Origin: Arthrobacter antibioticus | GTDB lineage: Bacteria > Actinomycetota > Actinomycetes > Actinomycetales > Micrococcaceae | DNA: 64,000 nt | NCBI RefSeq assembly: GCF_030063205.1 | Contig: NZ_JASISQ010000004.1 | Coordinates: 124,001-188,000 of the forward strand | Reading direction: 5' to 3' | Shown here: positions 1 through 8,530 of the stretch, piece by piece | Layout: each line of letters starts with the position of its first letter | Numbering within the stretch: position 1 is the first letter of the stretch | Position numbers and translations under genes: made by a program | The notes under the pieces: model-generated | Told to the model about the DNA's origin: nothing | What the model saw: only the letters and a program-made list of their open reading frames with translations | Database searches by the model: none

Positions 1-638
1 TCATTGGTCCATCCGGATCCGGCAAATCAACATTGTGCCGTGCCATCAATCGGCTGGAAACCATTGACTCCGGTTCCATCACCATTGAAGGCAAGGAACT
101 CCCCAAGGAAGGCAAACAGCTTGCCAACCTGCGTGCCGACGTTGGCATGGTGTTCCAGTCCTTTAATTTATTTGCGCACAAAACAATTTTGGAAAACGTC
201 ACCCTTGGTCCGATCAAGGTCAAGGGCATGTCCAAGGCCGACGCCGAAAAGCTCGCCTTGTCACTGTTGGAGCGGGTAGGCGTGGGTCACCAGGCCGCAA
301 AGTTGCCCGCTCAACTTTCAGGTGGGCAGCAACAGCGCGTGGCAATTGCCCGTGCGTTGGCGATGAAGCCAAAGGTCATGCTTTTTGATGAGCCCACCAG
401 CGCCCTCGACCCCGAAATGATCAATGAGGTCCTGGATGTCATGGTCGAGTTGGCCAAGGAAGGGATGACAATGGTGGTTGTCACCCACGAGATGGGTTTT
501 GCACGCAAAGCCGCTGACCGTGTCATCTTCATGGCTGATGGACAGATCGTTGAAGAAGCCACACCGAATGAATTCTTCACCAACCCGCAAACGGCAAGGG
601 CCAAGGACTTCCTGTCCAAAATCCTCACCAACGGATAA
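1..638 (+). CDS. gluA: Glutamate/polar amino acid ABC transporter ATPase (5' truncated)
   Basis: ATP-hydrolysing subunit of a polar amino-acid importer, acting on the inner face of the membrane. The reading frame is already open at the first base and the window begins inside the Walker A loop (GPSGSGKST encoded from about base 9), so the start lies upstream. The ABC signature LSGGQQQR, Walker B VMLFDEP and the H-loop THEMG follow in the expected order. The product ends about 200 residues after Walker A, which is normal for this family. A binding protein and two permeases follow on the same strand, matching the gluABCD order of Corynebacterium. Glutamate as substrate is inferred from this order; another polar amino acid is possible. 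Confidence 0.9.
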   Translation, partial: IGPSGSGKSTLCRAINRLETIDSGSITIEGKELPKEGKQLANLRADVGMVFQSFNLFAHKTILENVTLGPIKVKGMSKADAEKLALSLLERVGVGHQAAKLPAQLSGGQQQRVAIARALAMKPKVMLFDEPTSALDPEMINEVLDVMVELAKEGMTMVVVTHEMGFARKAADRVIFMADGQIVEEATPNEFFTNPQTARAKDFLSKILTNG

Positions 639-704
639 CTTGCAGCTTTTTGAAATTTTCCGGCTGTTTCAGCCGTTCACTACACCGGCCAATGGTGGCC
701 GATT

Positions 705-1634
705 ATGAAAGGAACCCCCTTGAAGAACTTTTTTAGTAGCAAAAGCCTCGGTTTCGCGGCTGTGCTGACAGCCGCAGCTCTGGCCATGACTGGCTGTGGC
801 GGCGCGGACACCGCAGGCGGCGGAGACTCTGCCGGAGGAGGCGCCGGCGACGCGCCCGCCTTCGAAGTAGCCAAAGATGTGGCGCTGACTGGCAGCCCCA
901 CCTTCGACAAAATCAAGGCAGATGGAACCATTCGTATCGGCGTTAAGCCCGATCAGCCAGGATTGGGCTTCCTCGACGCAGCCACGGGCAAGTACAGCGG
1001 CTTTGACATCGAAATCGCCACATGGATGGCTGCCTCGCTAGGTGTCGCGGCGGATAAAATTGAGTTTAAGTCAATCCCTTCCGCAACCCGTGAAACAGCG
1101 TTGGCCAAAGGTGACGTAGACCTTTATGTTGGCACCTACTCCATCACTGACAAGCGCAAGAAGCTCGTTGACTTTGCGGGACCGTATTTCATCACGGGTC
1201 AGGGCCTGCTGGTCGCCAAGAAGAACGAAGACATCAAGAGTGAGAAGGACTTGGCCGGGAAGAAGGTTTGCTCCGCTACCGGTTCAACCCCCATTCAGAA
1301 CATCCGGGAGAACTTCCCGGAGGCCACCCCGGTGGAATTTGATTTGTACTCCAAGTGTGTTGAGGCGCTGAAGAACGGCGACGTGGACGCAGTCACCACC
1401 GACCAGGCCATCTTGCTCGGCTTTGCATCGCAGGAGCCTGAACTCCTGAAGGTTGTTGGCGAACCGTTCACCACGGAGAACTACGGCGTTGGTTTGCCTT
1501 TGGGTGACACAACTTTGCGCACACACTTAAACACCACCCTCACTGACGGCAACGCGACGTGGACAAAGATCTTTGATTCCACGCTTGGCAAGTCCGGCAC
1601 CAAGGTTCAGCAGCCCAAGGTTGACCAGTACTAA
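705..1634 (+). CDS. gluB: Glutamate-type ABC transporter substrate-binding lipoprotein
   Basis: Extracellular solute-binding protein that delivers an amino acid to the permeases encoded next. The N-terminus is a lipoprotein signal: a hydrophobic stretch, then a lipobox ending MTGC with the lipidated cysteine at residue 31. A Gly/Ala/Asp-rich linker follows, then an SBP_bac_3 domain (for example GTIRIGVKPDQPG and the GKYSGFDIE region). The start is uncertain. ATG at 705 has only a weak ribosome site, whereas the in-frame TTG at 720 has AAAGGA at the right distance and gives a signal peptide beginning MKNFF. The gene lies 66 bases after the ATPase gene. Confidence 0.88.
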   Translation: MKGTPLKNFFSSKSLGFAAVLTAAALAMTGCGGADTAGGGDSAGGGAGDAPAFEVAKDVALTGSPTFDKIKADGTIRIGVKPDQPGLGFLDAATGKYSGFDIEIATWMAASLGVAADKIEFKSIPSATRETALAKGDVDLYVGTYSITDKRKKLVDFAGPYFITGQGLLVAKKNEDIKSEKDLAGKKVCSATGSTPIQNIRENFPEATPVEFDLYSKCVEALKNGDVDAVTTDQAILLGFASQEPELLKVVGEPFTTENYGVGLPLGDTTLRTHLNTTLTDGNATWTKIFDSTLGKSGTKVQQPKVDQY

Positions 1635-1647
1635 ATAGTCCCCTAAT

Positions 1648-1681
1648 CGGTGGTGCTGTGGCCATGGCCACGGCACCACCG
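1648..1681 (+). terminator. Intercistronic hairpin between binding-protein and permease genes
   Basis: A long stem-loop lies 14 bases after the gluB stop. CGGTGGTGC (1648-1656) pairs with GCACCACCG (1673-1681), and the inner part is the palindrome TGGCCATGGCCA; ATTTT follows. In ABC operons a hairpin here commonly works as a partial terminator or 3' stabiliser, giving more binding protein than permease. That role is inferred. Confidence 0.6.
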
Positions 1682-1720
1682 ATTTTCCGCTAGCCAATTC
1701 ACTGAAAGCGACGCTGCACT

Positions 1721-2371
1721 GTGAATGTACTCATTGATAACAGTGACTTGTTTCTCACTGGTTTCAAGAACACGGGGATTCTGTTTGTCATCTCTGCGTT
1801 CTTTGCCTTGATTTTGGGCACCATTGTGGCCGGTATGCGAGTCTCCCCGGCACCGGCTATGCGTGCCGCCGGGACGCTTTACGTCAACGCTGTCCGCAAC
1901 ACGCCACTTACACTGATCCTGGCGTTCTTCGCCCTCGGCTACCCTAAATTAGGACTGCCCTCCATCGATTTCATGACGGCCGCCATCGTTGGGCTCTCGC
2001 TCTACACCGCAACCTATGTTTGCGAAGCGATCCGGTCCGGCATCAACACCGTATCCGTAGGTCAGTCCGAGGCCGCTCGCGCCATTGGCCTACCGTTCAT
2101 GCAAACGTTGACGTTGATAGTGCTCCCGCAGGCTTTCCGCTCAGTGGTTCCGCCGCTCTTTAGTGTTTTTATCGCCCTGTTGAAAAACACAACGGTTGCG
2201 GCCGGTTTCTCCGTCTTCGAGTCCGGCGCTATTCGCGCGTACCTTAGTGAACGTGGAGAGCCCCTGCTGCCTGGTCTGCTATGGGTTGCTTTGATCTTTG
2301 TGGTGATGGTCCTTGGCGTCTTGACTCCGCTGCAAAGCTACCTCGAAAAGAAGTGGAGGGTTGCGCGATGA
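1721..2371 (+). CDS. gluC: Glutamate-type ABC transporter permease 1
   Basis: Membrane subunit of the importer, 216 residues. It has several hydrophobic helices and the permease EAA loop (EAARAIGLPFMQTLTLIVLPQAF, seen around residues 124-146) that contacts the ATPase. It starts at GTG 1721 with only a weak GAAAG ribosome site, which fits lower expression than gluB. Its stop overlaps the next start as ATGA. The length is usual for HisM/GlnP-type permeases. Confidence 0.88.
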   Translation: MNVLIDNSDLFLTGFKNTGILFVISAFFALILGTIVAGMRVSPAPAMRAAGTLYVNAVRNTPLTLILAFFALGYPKLGLPSIDFMTAAIVGLSLYTATYVCEAIRSGINTVSVGQSEAARAIGLPFMQTLTLIVLPQAFRSVVPPLFSVFIALLKNTTVAAGFSVFESGAIRAYLSERGEPLLPGLLWVALIFVVMVLGVLTPLQSYLEKKWRVAR

Positions 2372-3210
2372 GTTCAGTTCTTTTTGACGTTCCCGGCCCC
2401 AAAGCCCGCACACGTTACGCCTTCATGAACGTCTTCACATTAATCGTGGTGGTGGGCATTGTCGCGTTCATACTCTTCCGCTTTTATGAAAGCGGGCAGT
2501 TCACGGCCAAGAAGTGGGAAATCTTTACGTTCCCGCTCGTTCAGGAGAATTTCCTTAAGGCCATCGGCGCAACGCTGAGTGCTTTCGGTGTTGCCGCCGT
2601 CGGCAGCCTCATCTTGGGAATCGTGCTCGCCTTTGGCCGACTGGCTGACTCTAAATGGGTCAGTCGGCCCTGCTACTGGTTCACGGAGCTTTTCCGTGCT
2701 GTTCCGCTACTGATTCTCATGATGATCATGTACTACGGCCTGTCCTCTGCCGGAATCAAGGGCATTACACCGTTCATGGGTGTTGTGGTCGGTTTGATCC
2801 TGTACAACGGTTCTGTCTTGGCCGAAGTGTTCCGTGCAGGCATTGAATCGCTGCCCAAGGGCCAGCAAGAGGCCGGTTATGCCATTGGTTTGTCCAAGGG
2901 CCAGGTGATGCGCACTATCTTGCTGCCGCAGGCCGTCCGGGCCATGCTGCCTGTGATCATTTCCCAGCTGGTGGTCATCATGAAGGACACCGCCTTGGGA
3001 TTCCTCATCCTGTACGAGGAGATCTTGTTCTACGCGAATTCCCTAGGATCCCAGATTCAGTATGGATCCCCCGTGGTTCCAGGTCTCATGGTCGCCGCTG
3101 TCACGTACGTGGGTATCTGTCTGATCCTCTCAGGTGTGGCCAAGCTGGTGGAATCCAAGATGTCTTCACGCGTGAAGGTTATCAAGGCCAAGGTTGGCGT
3201 AGCAGGCTAA
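2368..3210 (+). CDS. gluD: Glutamate-type ABC transporter permease 2
   Basis: Second permease of the importer, 280 residues, longer than gluC because of an N-terminal extension before the first helix. The EAA loop (QEAGYAIGLSKGQ, then LPQAVRAMLP) marks the family. ATG 2368 is chosen because it overlaps the gluC stop (ATGA) and has GTGGAGG just upstream; an upstream in-frame start would run deep into gluC. The two permeases probably form a heterodimeric channel, as in Corynebacterium GluCD. Confidence 0.88.
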   Translation: MSSVLFDVPGPKARTRYAFMNVFTLIVVVGIVAFILFRFYESGQFTAKKWEIFTFPLVQENFLKAIGATLSAFGVAAVGSLILGIVLAFGRLADSKWVSRPCYWFTELFRAVPLLILMMIMYYGLSSAGIKGITPFMGVVVGLILYNGSVLAEVFRAGIESLPKGQQEAGYAIGLSKGQVMRTILLPQAVRAMLPVIISQLVVIMKDTALGFLILYEEILFYANSLGSQIQYGSPVVPGLMVAAVTYVGICLILSGVAKLVESKMSSRVKVIKAKVGVAG

Positions 3211-3222
3211 AGCTGCCCAACT

Positions 3223-3264
3223 AAAGTGCCGGCGTCGTTCTTCAAAGAACGACGCCGGCACTTT
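3223..3264. terminator. Bidirectional terminator between gluD and dapE
   Basis: A perfect inverted repeat of 20 bases per arm (3223-3242 and 3245-3264) with almost no loop. It begins AAAGTGCCGG and ends CCGGCACTTT, so each strand has a T-run at its exit. It lies between two convergent genes and can serve both. Confidence 0.85.
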
Positions 3265-3296
3265 ACTTTCTGCTCTTACCTCACCCTTCGCTGGGG

Positions 3297-4442
3297 CTAA
3301 GCCAGCCAGCGCATCAGCGCGGCAAGGCACTCCCGGATGTCCGCGGCGTGCACGTGCTCATCATCGCTGTGGGCCAGCAAGGGATCCCCCGGGCCAAAGT
3401 TCACGGCTGGAATCCCCATCTCACTGAGCCGGGCAACGTCTGTCCAACCATATTTAGGCTTGGGAGTTTTACCCACGGCCGACACAAAGGTGGCGGCAGC
3501 TGGGGCATTCAGCCCTGGTCTGGCCCCTGCTGAAGAGTCTGTGCAGAGCAGGTCGAAGCCCTCCATCAGCTGGCGAATGTGCGCCTCGGCTTGCGCCGGG
3601 GTCTTATCAGGGGCAAAACGGTAGTTTATTTCCACAACGCATTCATCCGGGATCACATTGCCGGCCGTTCCTCCGCGGATCTTCACGGCGTTGAGGGACT
3701 CCCGGTAATCAAGAGAATCCACCGTGACCGTGGCAGGACTGTAGCTCGCCAGCCGTTCCAGAATGGGTGCTGCACCATGAATGGCGTTCTCCCCCATCCA
3801 AGCCCGGGCCGAGTGTGCCGCCAGCCCCCGGGTAACGGCCTCGAACCGGATAGTGCCGTTACAGCCACCTTCAACGGTGCCGTTTGTCGGTTCAAGTAGG
3901 ATGCCAAAATCGGCATCGAGCAGCTCACGGTTTTCACGTACCAAGCGGCCCAAGCCACTTTTGCTGGCAGCAACTTCTTCGTGATCGTAAAAGATAAACG
4001 TCAGGTCCTTGCTCGGCTCAAGCAGTGCTGCTGCCAGAGCCAGCTGCACCGCCACACCACCTTTCATATCGGTTGCTCCCCGGCCGTACAGCACCTCACC
4101 TTCCCAGGAACTGGGAACTGTGCCACGCGCTCCGGCTACGCTCGGCAACGGCACAGTATCTAGGTGGCCGGCCAGAATGACTCTCTCACTACGGCCCAGT
4201 GAGGTCCTAGCCACCACCGCATCTCCATTGCGAGTTACTGACAGATGCCCCAATGGCACCAATGCCGCCTCGACTGCGTCCGCGAGCGTGCGCTCATTGC
4301 CGGACACACTCTGGATATCCATCAAAGCGGCTGCCAGGGCGGCGACGTCCCCGCCTAAATCCAGTCCGGCGTCGCGCTCCACAGCGCCGTGTTCATCAGC
4401 CACAGCATTACTATTTCCTGCTCGGTTTCCAGAGTTGCTCAT
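3297..4442 (-). CDS. dapE: Succinyl-diaminopimelate desuccinylase
   Basis: M20-family zinc amidohydrolase that removes succinate from N-succinyl-LL-diaminopimelate in lysine and cell-wall DAP synthesis. Metal-site motifs appear in order: [17 protein letters not shown], the catalytic FYDHEEV, and a late HSDDEHV histidine. About 380 residues is usual. The first 30 residues look like a non-conserved extension, so the true start may be a little inside. dapD and dapC of the same pathway are also in this window, at 8.5 and 13.8 kb, but in separate units. A general M20 deacylase is the alternative, made less likely by the length and the pathway neighbours. Confidence 0.85.
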   Translation of the reverse strand: MSNSGNRAGNSNAVADEHGAVERDAGLDLGGDVAALAAALMDIQSVSGNERTLADAVEAALVPLGHLSVTRNGDAVVARTSLGRSERVILAGHLDTVPLPSVAGARGTVPSSWEGEVLYGRGATDMKGGVAVQLALAAALLEPSKDLTFIFYDHEEVAASKSGLGRLVRENRELLDADFGILLEPTNGTVEGGCNGTIRFEAVTRGLAAHSARAWMGENAIHGAAPILERLASYSPATVTVDSLDYRESLNAVKIRGGTAGNVIPDECVVEINYRFAPDKTPAQAEAHIRQLMEGFDLLCTDSSAGARPGLNAPAAATFVSAVGKTPKPKYGWTDVARLSEMGIPAVNFGPGDPLLAHSDDEHVHAADIRECLAALMRWLA

Positions 4443-4494
4443 GGGTTGAGTTTAGCGGGGTGGACCCGGCCAAAAAAGTTTTTTACTTTCATTC

Positions 4495-4525
4495 CAATCC
4501 GTTCCAACCTTTGCTCCGAAGTACC
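4495..4525 (+). promoter_or_regulatory. Putative SigK-dependent promoter of the fasciclin-sigK-rskA unit
   Basis: CAATCC (4495-4500), 15 bases, then CCGAAGTACC (4516-4525). The same arrangement with identical spacing recurs before the molybdoenzyme gene at 6838. Both genes flank the ECF sigma factor gene, so this is proposed as the sigma factor's own promoter. The leader to the ATG at 4614 would be about 85 bases. Confidence 0.6.
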
Positions 4526-4613
4526 TTTTGTAAGCCCACCGAAGCAGAGCATCGCGGCAACGGAATTGGGAAACAAACCGGAATCCTTCCGCTTCACACT
4601 ATGGAGAATCATC

Positions 4614-5294
4614 ATGAACACCACCTTTAAGCTTGGAAATCGTAAGAGCATGAGCCTTGGCCTTGGCCTCCTGGCCATCACCGCACTGGGCATCACCTCT
4701 TGCAGCGGCGGAACAACAACTGCCAGCCCCAGCGAATCAATGGATGCTCCGGCAGCAACCAGCGAAGCACCCATGTCAACCATGGATGCAATGGACACCG
4801 AACTGGTTGGCGCAGGTTGCGCAGCATACGCTGCGGCAGTTCCCGAGGGTGCAGGTTCAGTTGCCGGCATGGCCGCCGATCCTGTAACAACAGCAGCTTC
4901 CAACAACCCCTTGCTGAAGACGCTGACAGCAGCTGTTTCAGGAGAACTCAATAAGGACGTCAACTTGGTTGACACCCTGAACTCCGGCGAATTCACAGTC
5001 TTCGCCCCCGTTGATGACGCCTTCGCAAAGATCCCGGCAGAGACCATCGACGGCTTGAAGACAGATTCAGCCGCGCTGACCTCCATCCTTACTTACCACG
5101 TAGTCCCCGGCCAGATCGCCCCGAGTGATATTGACGGAGAGCACGAAACAGCTGAGGGCAGCACTCTGAAGGTCACCGGCAGTGGCGACAACATCATGGT
5201 CAACGACTCCAAGGTCATCTGCGGTGGCGTAAAGACAGCCAACGCCACGGTTTACCTGATCGACACCGTCCTGATGCCGCCGGCCAAGAAGTAG
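4614..5294 (+). CDS. Fasciclin (FAS1)-domain lipoprotein
   Basis: Predicted surface lipoprotein of 226 residues. The signal ends in a lipobox with Cys30 (ITSC). An Ala/Ser/Thr/Met-rich linker follows, then one FAS1 domain over about residues 85-225, with [18 protein letters not shown] and the YHVVPG motif near its end. This is the MPT70/MPT83 architecture; in mycobacteria those are main SigK targets. ATG 4614 has GGAGAA upstream and begins a normal signal peptide. The sigma gene follows 44 bases later, so the two are probably co-transcribed. The molecular role of FAS1 lipoproteins is not firmly known; adhesion is the usual suggestion. Confidence 0.88.
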   Translation: MNTTFKLGNRKSMSLGLGLLAITALGITSCSGGTTTASPSESMDAPAATSEAPMSTMDAMDTELVGAGCAAYAAAVPEGAGSVAGMAADPVTTAASNNPLLKTLTAAVSGELNKDVNLVDTLNSGEFTVFAPVDDAFAKIPAETIDGLKTDSAALTSILTYHVVPGQIAPSDIDGEHETAEGSTLKVTGSGDNIMVNDSKVICGGVKTANATVYLIDTVLMPPAKK

Positions 5295-5338
5295 CAGTAT
5301 CGGAACAAATCGCAACACGCTTTGAAGGAACCGGGTTC

Positions 5339-5950
5339 GTGGACACAGACCGTGACAAAGTAGACACCATGCGTTTACCTTGGTTACGGTCTGTGGATAC
5401 CTTGGCACCGCCAAGCCACGAAGACCTGATCCGCCTCGTCGCCCTTGGCGACGAGGCGGCTTTCGAAACACTCTACGATGCTGTTTCACCCCGTGTTTTT
5501 GGTCTTGTTCGTAAAGTCCTACGAGACCAGGCACAGAGTCAGGAAGTTACCCAAGAAGTTTTTTTGGATATTTGGACTCAGGCAGCAAGGTTTGATGCCG
5601 ACAAAGGCAAAGCGATGTCATGGATTCTCGTCATCGCTCACCGAAAGGCCGTTGACAAAGTCAGGGCTAGTCAAGCCAGTAGCGATAGGGACCTTCGCGA
5701 AGGCATCAAGGAATACCAGGAAAGTTACGACGATGTCGCTGACACAGTCGAAACGAAAATGGAAGCCGCCCGTGTGCAGAAAGCACTAGCAACCCTGACA
5801 AAAGCGCAGCAGGAATCTATCAGCTTGGCGTACTACGGTGGGTATACCCACCAAGAAGTGGCTAAGCTGCTGGATGTGCCAGTTGGCACAGTTAAAACCA
5901 GAATTCGTGACGGAATGATAAAACTCAGGGACACGTTAGGAGTGCCGTGA
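5339..5950 (+). CDS. sigK: ECF sigma factor, SigK type
   Basis: RNA polymerase sigma factor of 203 residues with region 2 (DEAAFETLYDAVSPRVFGLVRKVL, then the EVTQEVFLDIW stretch) and region 4 (QQESISLAYYGGYTHQEVAKLLDVPVGTVKTRIRDG). The GTG at 5339 is preferred over ATG 5369 because GAAGGA lies at the right distance before it. It overlaps the next gene, which encodes its anti-sigma factor, and sits behind a fasciclin lipoprotein; this is the standard SigK neighbourhood. The protein contains no cysteine, unlike mycobacterial SigK, for which a redox-active cysteine pair has been described. Confidence 0.88.
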   Translation: MDTDRDKVDTMRLPWLRSVDTLAPPSHEDLIRLVALGDEAAFETLYDAVSPRVFGLVRKVLRDQAQSQEVTQEVFLDIWTQAARFDADKGKAMSWILVIAHRKAVDKVRASQASSDRDLREGIKEYQESYDDVADTVETKMEAARVQKALATLTKAQQESISLAYYGGYTHQEVAKLLDVPVGTVKTRIRDGMIKLRDTLGVP

Positions 5951-6786
5951 TGGAAAATCAATTACATTTGCTCACCAGCTCCTACGCCCTTAATGCCTTG
6001 GAACCGGAAGAGCGCAAAGAGTTTGAACGCTACGCCCTCAGCAACCCAGAAACATCTGCAGAGGTTAGGAGTCTGAGCGAGACTGCGGCTTTGCTTGCTT
6101 TCAACACAGCCGAAGAAGCACCGCCTGCTGCTTTGAAGATAAACCTGATGGCCGCTATTCGAAACACCCCTCAAGTACCCGCCACATCCGTTGTTCGTGA
6201 TATTTCCTCGGCCACTGGCGTTGGCTCACGTAACAGAGCCGCGGGCCATCGCCCTACTGGCGAGCAAAACAGGGCACAAAACAAGCGGTGGGTTCCAGCA
6301 CTCAGCGCGGCAGCAGCGCTTGCCGTATTTGCCGGTGTTGGTGTTGGCGGATGGGCTGTAGGCCAAAATTCCAACCAACAAGAATTAGCCCAGGAACTCC
6401 TTACTCTCCAGCAACAGCAAGCGGCTTCCGCTGCTCAACAAGAAGCCATGCTGAGTATTGTTAGCTCCCCGGATGCGAAAATCGCCAGGACTGCCCTCGG
6501 AGATAGCGGGTCCGTGACAGTGGCCTCGTCCAGTAAAGCTGACAAAGCAGCCGTGATGGTTCAGGGGGTACCTGCATTGCCAGCAGATAAAACCTATGAA
6601 CTATGGTTCATTTCAGCTGCTGGTGCAGTACCTGCAGGACTGATGACTAGCGATGATCCGGCGGTGCCTGGCATGCAGGTCTTGAACGGATCTCTGGCCG
6701 GAGCCACCCACGTGGGCATCACTGTAGAACCTGCTGGTGGATCTCCGGCTCCCACTACCACCCCAATTTTGGTCCAAGCCATCTAG
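5950..6786 (+). CDS. rskA: Anti-sigma-K factor
   Basis: Membrane protein of 278 residues that should hold SigK inactive. The N-terminal 100 residues form the cytoplasmic sigma-binding part. One transmembrane helix follows (WVPALSAAAALAVFAGVGVG region, about residues 115-138), then a Gln-rich stalk and an extracellular RskA domain with YELWFISAAGAVPAGL. ATG 5950 overlaps the sigma stop (TGATG) and has AGGAG seven bases upstream. In mycobacteria RskA is cut by intramembrane proteolysis to free SigK, and the topology here allows the same. No zinc-binding HxxxCxxC motif is present. Confidence 0.88.
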   Translation: MENQLHLLTSSYALNALEPEERKEFERYALSNPETSAEVRSLSETAALLAFNTAEEAPPAALKINLMAAIRNTPQVPATSVVRDISSATGVGSRNRAAGHRPTGEQNRAQNKRWVPALSAAAALAVFAGVGVGGWAVGQNSNQQELAQELLTLQQQQAASAAQQEAMLSIVSSPDAKIARTALGDSGSVTVASSSKADKAAVMVQGVPALPADKTYELWFISAAGAVPAGLMTSDDPAVPGMQVLNGSLAGATHVGITVEPAGGSPAPTTTPILVQAI

Positions 6787-6822
6787 GCCGGGTAGCTGCG
6801 TTCACCACTGTTTTAGGAAAAG

Positions 6823-6854
6823 AAAAGCCCATTGGAGCAATCCAATGGGCTTTT
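6823..6854 (+). terminator. rskA terminator overlapping the next promoter
   Basis: AAAAGCCCATTGGA (6823-6836), loop GCAA, then the exact complement 6841-6854 ending in TTTT. It lies 37 bases after the rskA stop. The -35 of the SigK-type promoter (6838-6843) falls in its loop and right arm. Confidence 0.88.
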
Positions 6855-6868
6855 CGTTCCGAAGTACC
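6838..6868 (+). promoter_or_regulatory. Putative SigK-dependent promoter of the molybdoenzyme gene
   Basis: CAATCC (6838-6843), 15 bases, then CCGAAGTACC (6859-6868), identical in both boxes and in spacing to the element at 4495. It overlaps the rskA terminator hairpin and gives a leader of about 60 bases. Confidence 0.6.
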
Positions 6869-6928
6869 CATAAGTACTTCTACCGGCTAAACCGGCGGTA
6901 GACAATCAAGCGTTCTAAGGAGCCCGAC

Positions 6929-8500
6929 ATGGGCAAAAGAAGCATGTCGTTGAATCAATCTTCCGCACAGTCACTTCTCCACGGAGGACTTGCGGGTGTT
7001 ATTTCCGCAGGTATTTTGTTCGGTGTGGCTCAGCTGTTGGCGGCGTTTTTCTCGCCAGTCTCGGCACCCCTGACATCTTTGGGTTCCACCTTTATTGATT
7101 TCACCCCAGGTTGGCTGAAAGATTTTGCTATTGCCACTTTTGGCACTAATGATAAATTGGTGTTGCTAATCTCAATGGGCATTGTTGCAGCGCTGCTAGC
7201 TGCCGCTGCCGGTGTGGTGGCCCGGAAGAACCTGCGGGTTGGCTACATCATGGTTCTGGTGTTCGCCGTTGTTTTGGGCCTGAGCGTCATCACGCGTTCC
7301 GGCGCCGGCGTCCTTGACCTCTTCCCCCTCTTGGTCGGAACCACGGCCGGTATACTTTCGCTCCGTTTTCTAACACCCACAGCTACCACCACAGCCCAGG
7401 TCGAAGTGGATAAACCGACGGTCCACACCCCAAGTCGCCGATCATTTTTTCTAAAGTCTGGTGCGCTTGCGGCAGTAGCCCTCGTGGCGGGCTTTGGCGG
7501 CACAGTTCTTGGTAATGCCCGTAATAAGGCCAGAACGATCCGGGAAGCGCTTAAACTCCCGGCTCCCAAGACCAAAGCGGCAGCATTGCCTGACGGTGTT
7601 CAGGCCCCCGTGGAGGGTATCAGCTCGTTTGTGACGCCAAACGCTGATTTCTACCGGATCGATACAGCCTTGGTGGTGCCAGAACTTGACCCCTCAACGT
7701 GGGCACTTCGAGTCCATGGGATGGTCGAGGAGGAATTCACCATTGGGTTTGATGAACTGTTGGCCTCTGAGCTTGTTGAAAGCTGGACCACGTTGACGTG
7801 CGTTTCCAATGTGGTGGGTGGCAATCTTGTCGGAAATGCTAAATGGCTGGGCTACCCGTTGCGTGAAGTTCTGGCACGGGCCAAGCCAAAGGCTGGTGCT
7901 GACATGGTGCTCTCTACCAGCAGTGACGGCTTCAGCGCCTCTACTCCCCTGCCAGTGCTGCAGGACGACCGTAACGCCATACTTGCTGTGGGCATGAATG
8001 ATGAACCGCTTCCCTTGGAGCATGGTTTCCCCGTTCGTATGGTTGTCCCTGGCCTTTACGGCTATGTTTCAGCCACGAAATGGGTGGTTGACCTTGAAGT
8101 GACAACGTTCGCGGAAAAGGAAGGTTACTGGACCTCACGCGGCTGGACCTCGCACGGACCCATCAAAACTTCATCGCGTGTAGAAGTGCCACGCGCACTA
8201 AGCAGGGTCGAGGCTGGCAAGGTTGTCATTGGTGGTAGCGCTTGGGCCCAAACCAAGGGCATCTCCAAAGTTGAGGTCCAACTCGACGGTGGAGATTGGC
8301 AGCTAGCGGAATTGGCTAGCGAAGCATCTGTAGATACCTGGCGCCAATGGTCATTTATTTGGGATGGGGCACAATCAGGTACCCACAAGGTCACCGTGCG
8401 CGCCTACGACACCGACAATGTCCTCCAAATTGAAGACAAGGCTCCGCCTGCACCGAACGGTTCCAGTGGCTGGCATTCAATGACTTTCACGGTTATCTAG
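6929..8500 (+). CDS. Membrane-anchored molybdopterin-dependent oxidoreductase (sulfite oxidase family)
   Basis: A 523-residue fusion. Residues 1-150 hold about four hydrophobic helices. A twin-arginine-like segment (SRRSFFLK, R170-R171) with its own hydrophobic run follows. The remainder is a sulfite-oxidase-fold catalytic domain with Cys291 in TLTCVSNVVGG, the likely molybdenum ligand, and a C-terminal Mo-co dimerisation domain (VEVQLDGGDW). AAGGAG precedes ATG 6929. A shared promoter motif puts it in the SigK unit. The substrate is unknown. Related MsrP enzymes reduce oxidised methionines outside the membrane, which would suit a stress regulon, but that is inference. Confidence 0.85.
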   Translation: MGKRSMSLNQSSAQSLLHGGLAGVISAGILFGVAQLLAAFFSPVSAPLTSLGSTFIDFTPGWLKDFAIATFGTNDKLVLLISMGIVAALLAAAAGVVARKNLRVGYIMVLVFAVVLGLSVITRSGAGVLDLFPLLVGTTAGILSLRFLTPTATTTAQVEVDKPTVHTPSRRSFFLKSGALAAVALVAGFGGTVLGNARNKARTIREALKLPAPKTKAAALPDGVQAPVEGISSFVTPNADFYRIDTALVVPELDPSTWALRVHGMVEEEFTIGFDELLASELVESWTTLTCVSNVVGGNLVGNAKWLGYPLREVLARAKPKAGADMVLSTSSDGFSASTPLPVLQDDRNAILAVGMNDEPLPLEHGFPVRMVVPGLYGYVSATKWVVDLEVTTFAEKEGYWTSRGWTSHGPIKTSSRVEVPRALSRVEAGKVVIGGSAWAQTKGISKVEVQLDGGDWQLAELASEASVDTWRQWSFIWDGAQSGTHKVTVRAYDTDNVLQIEDKAPPAPNGSSGWHSMTFTVI

Positions 8501-8530
8501 CCCTGGGTCTACTGGCTGTAAACTACAACC

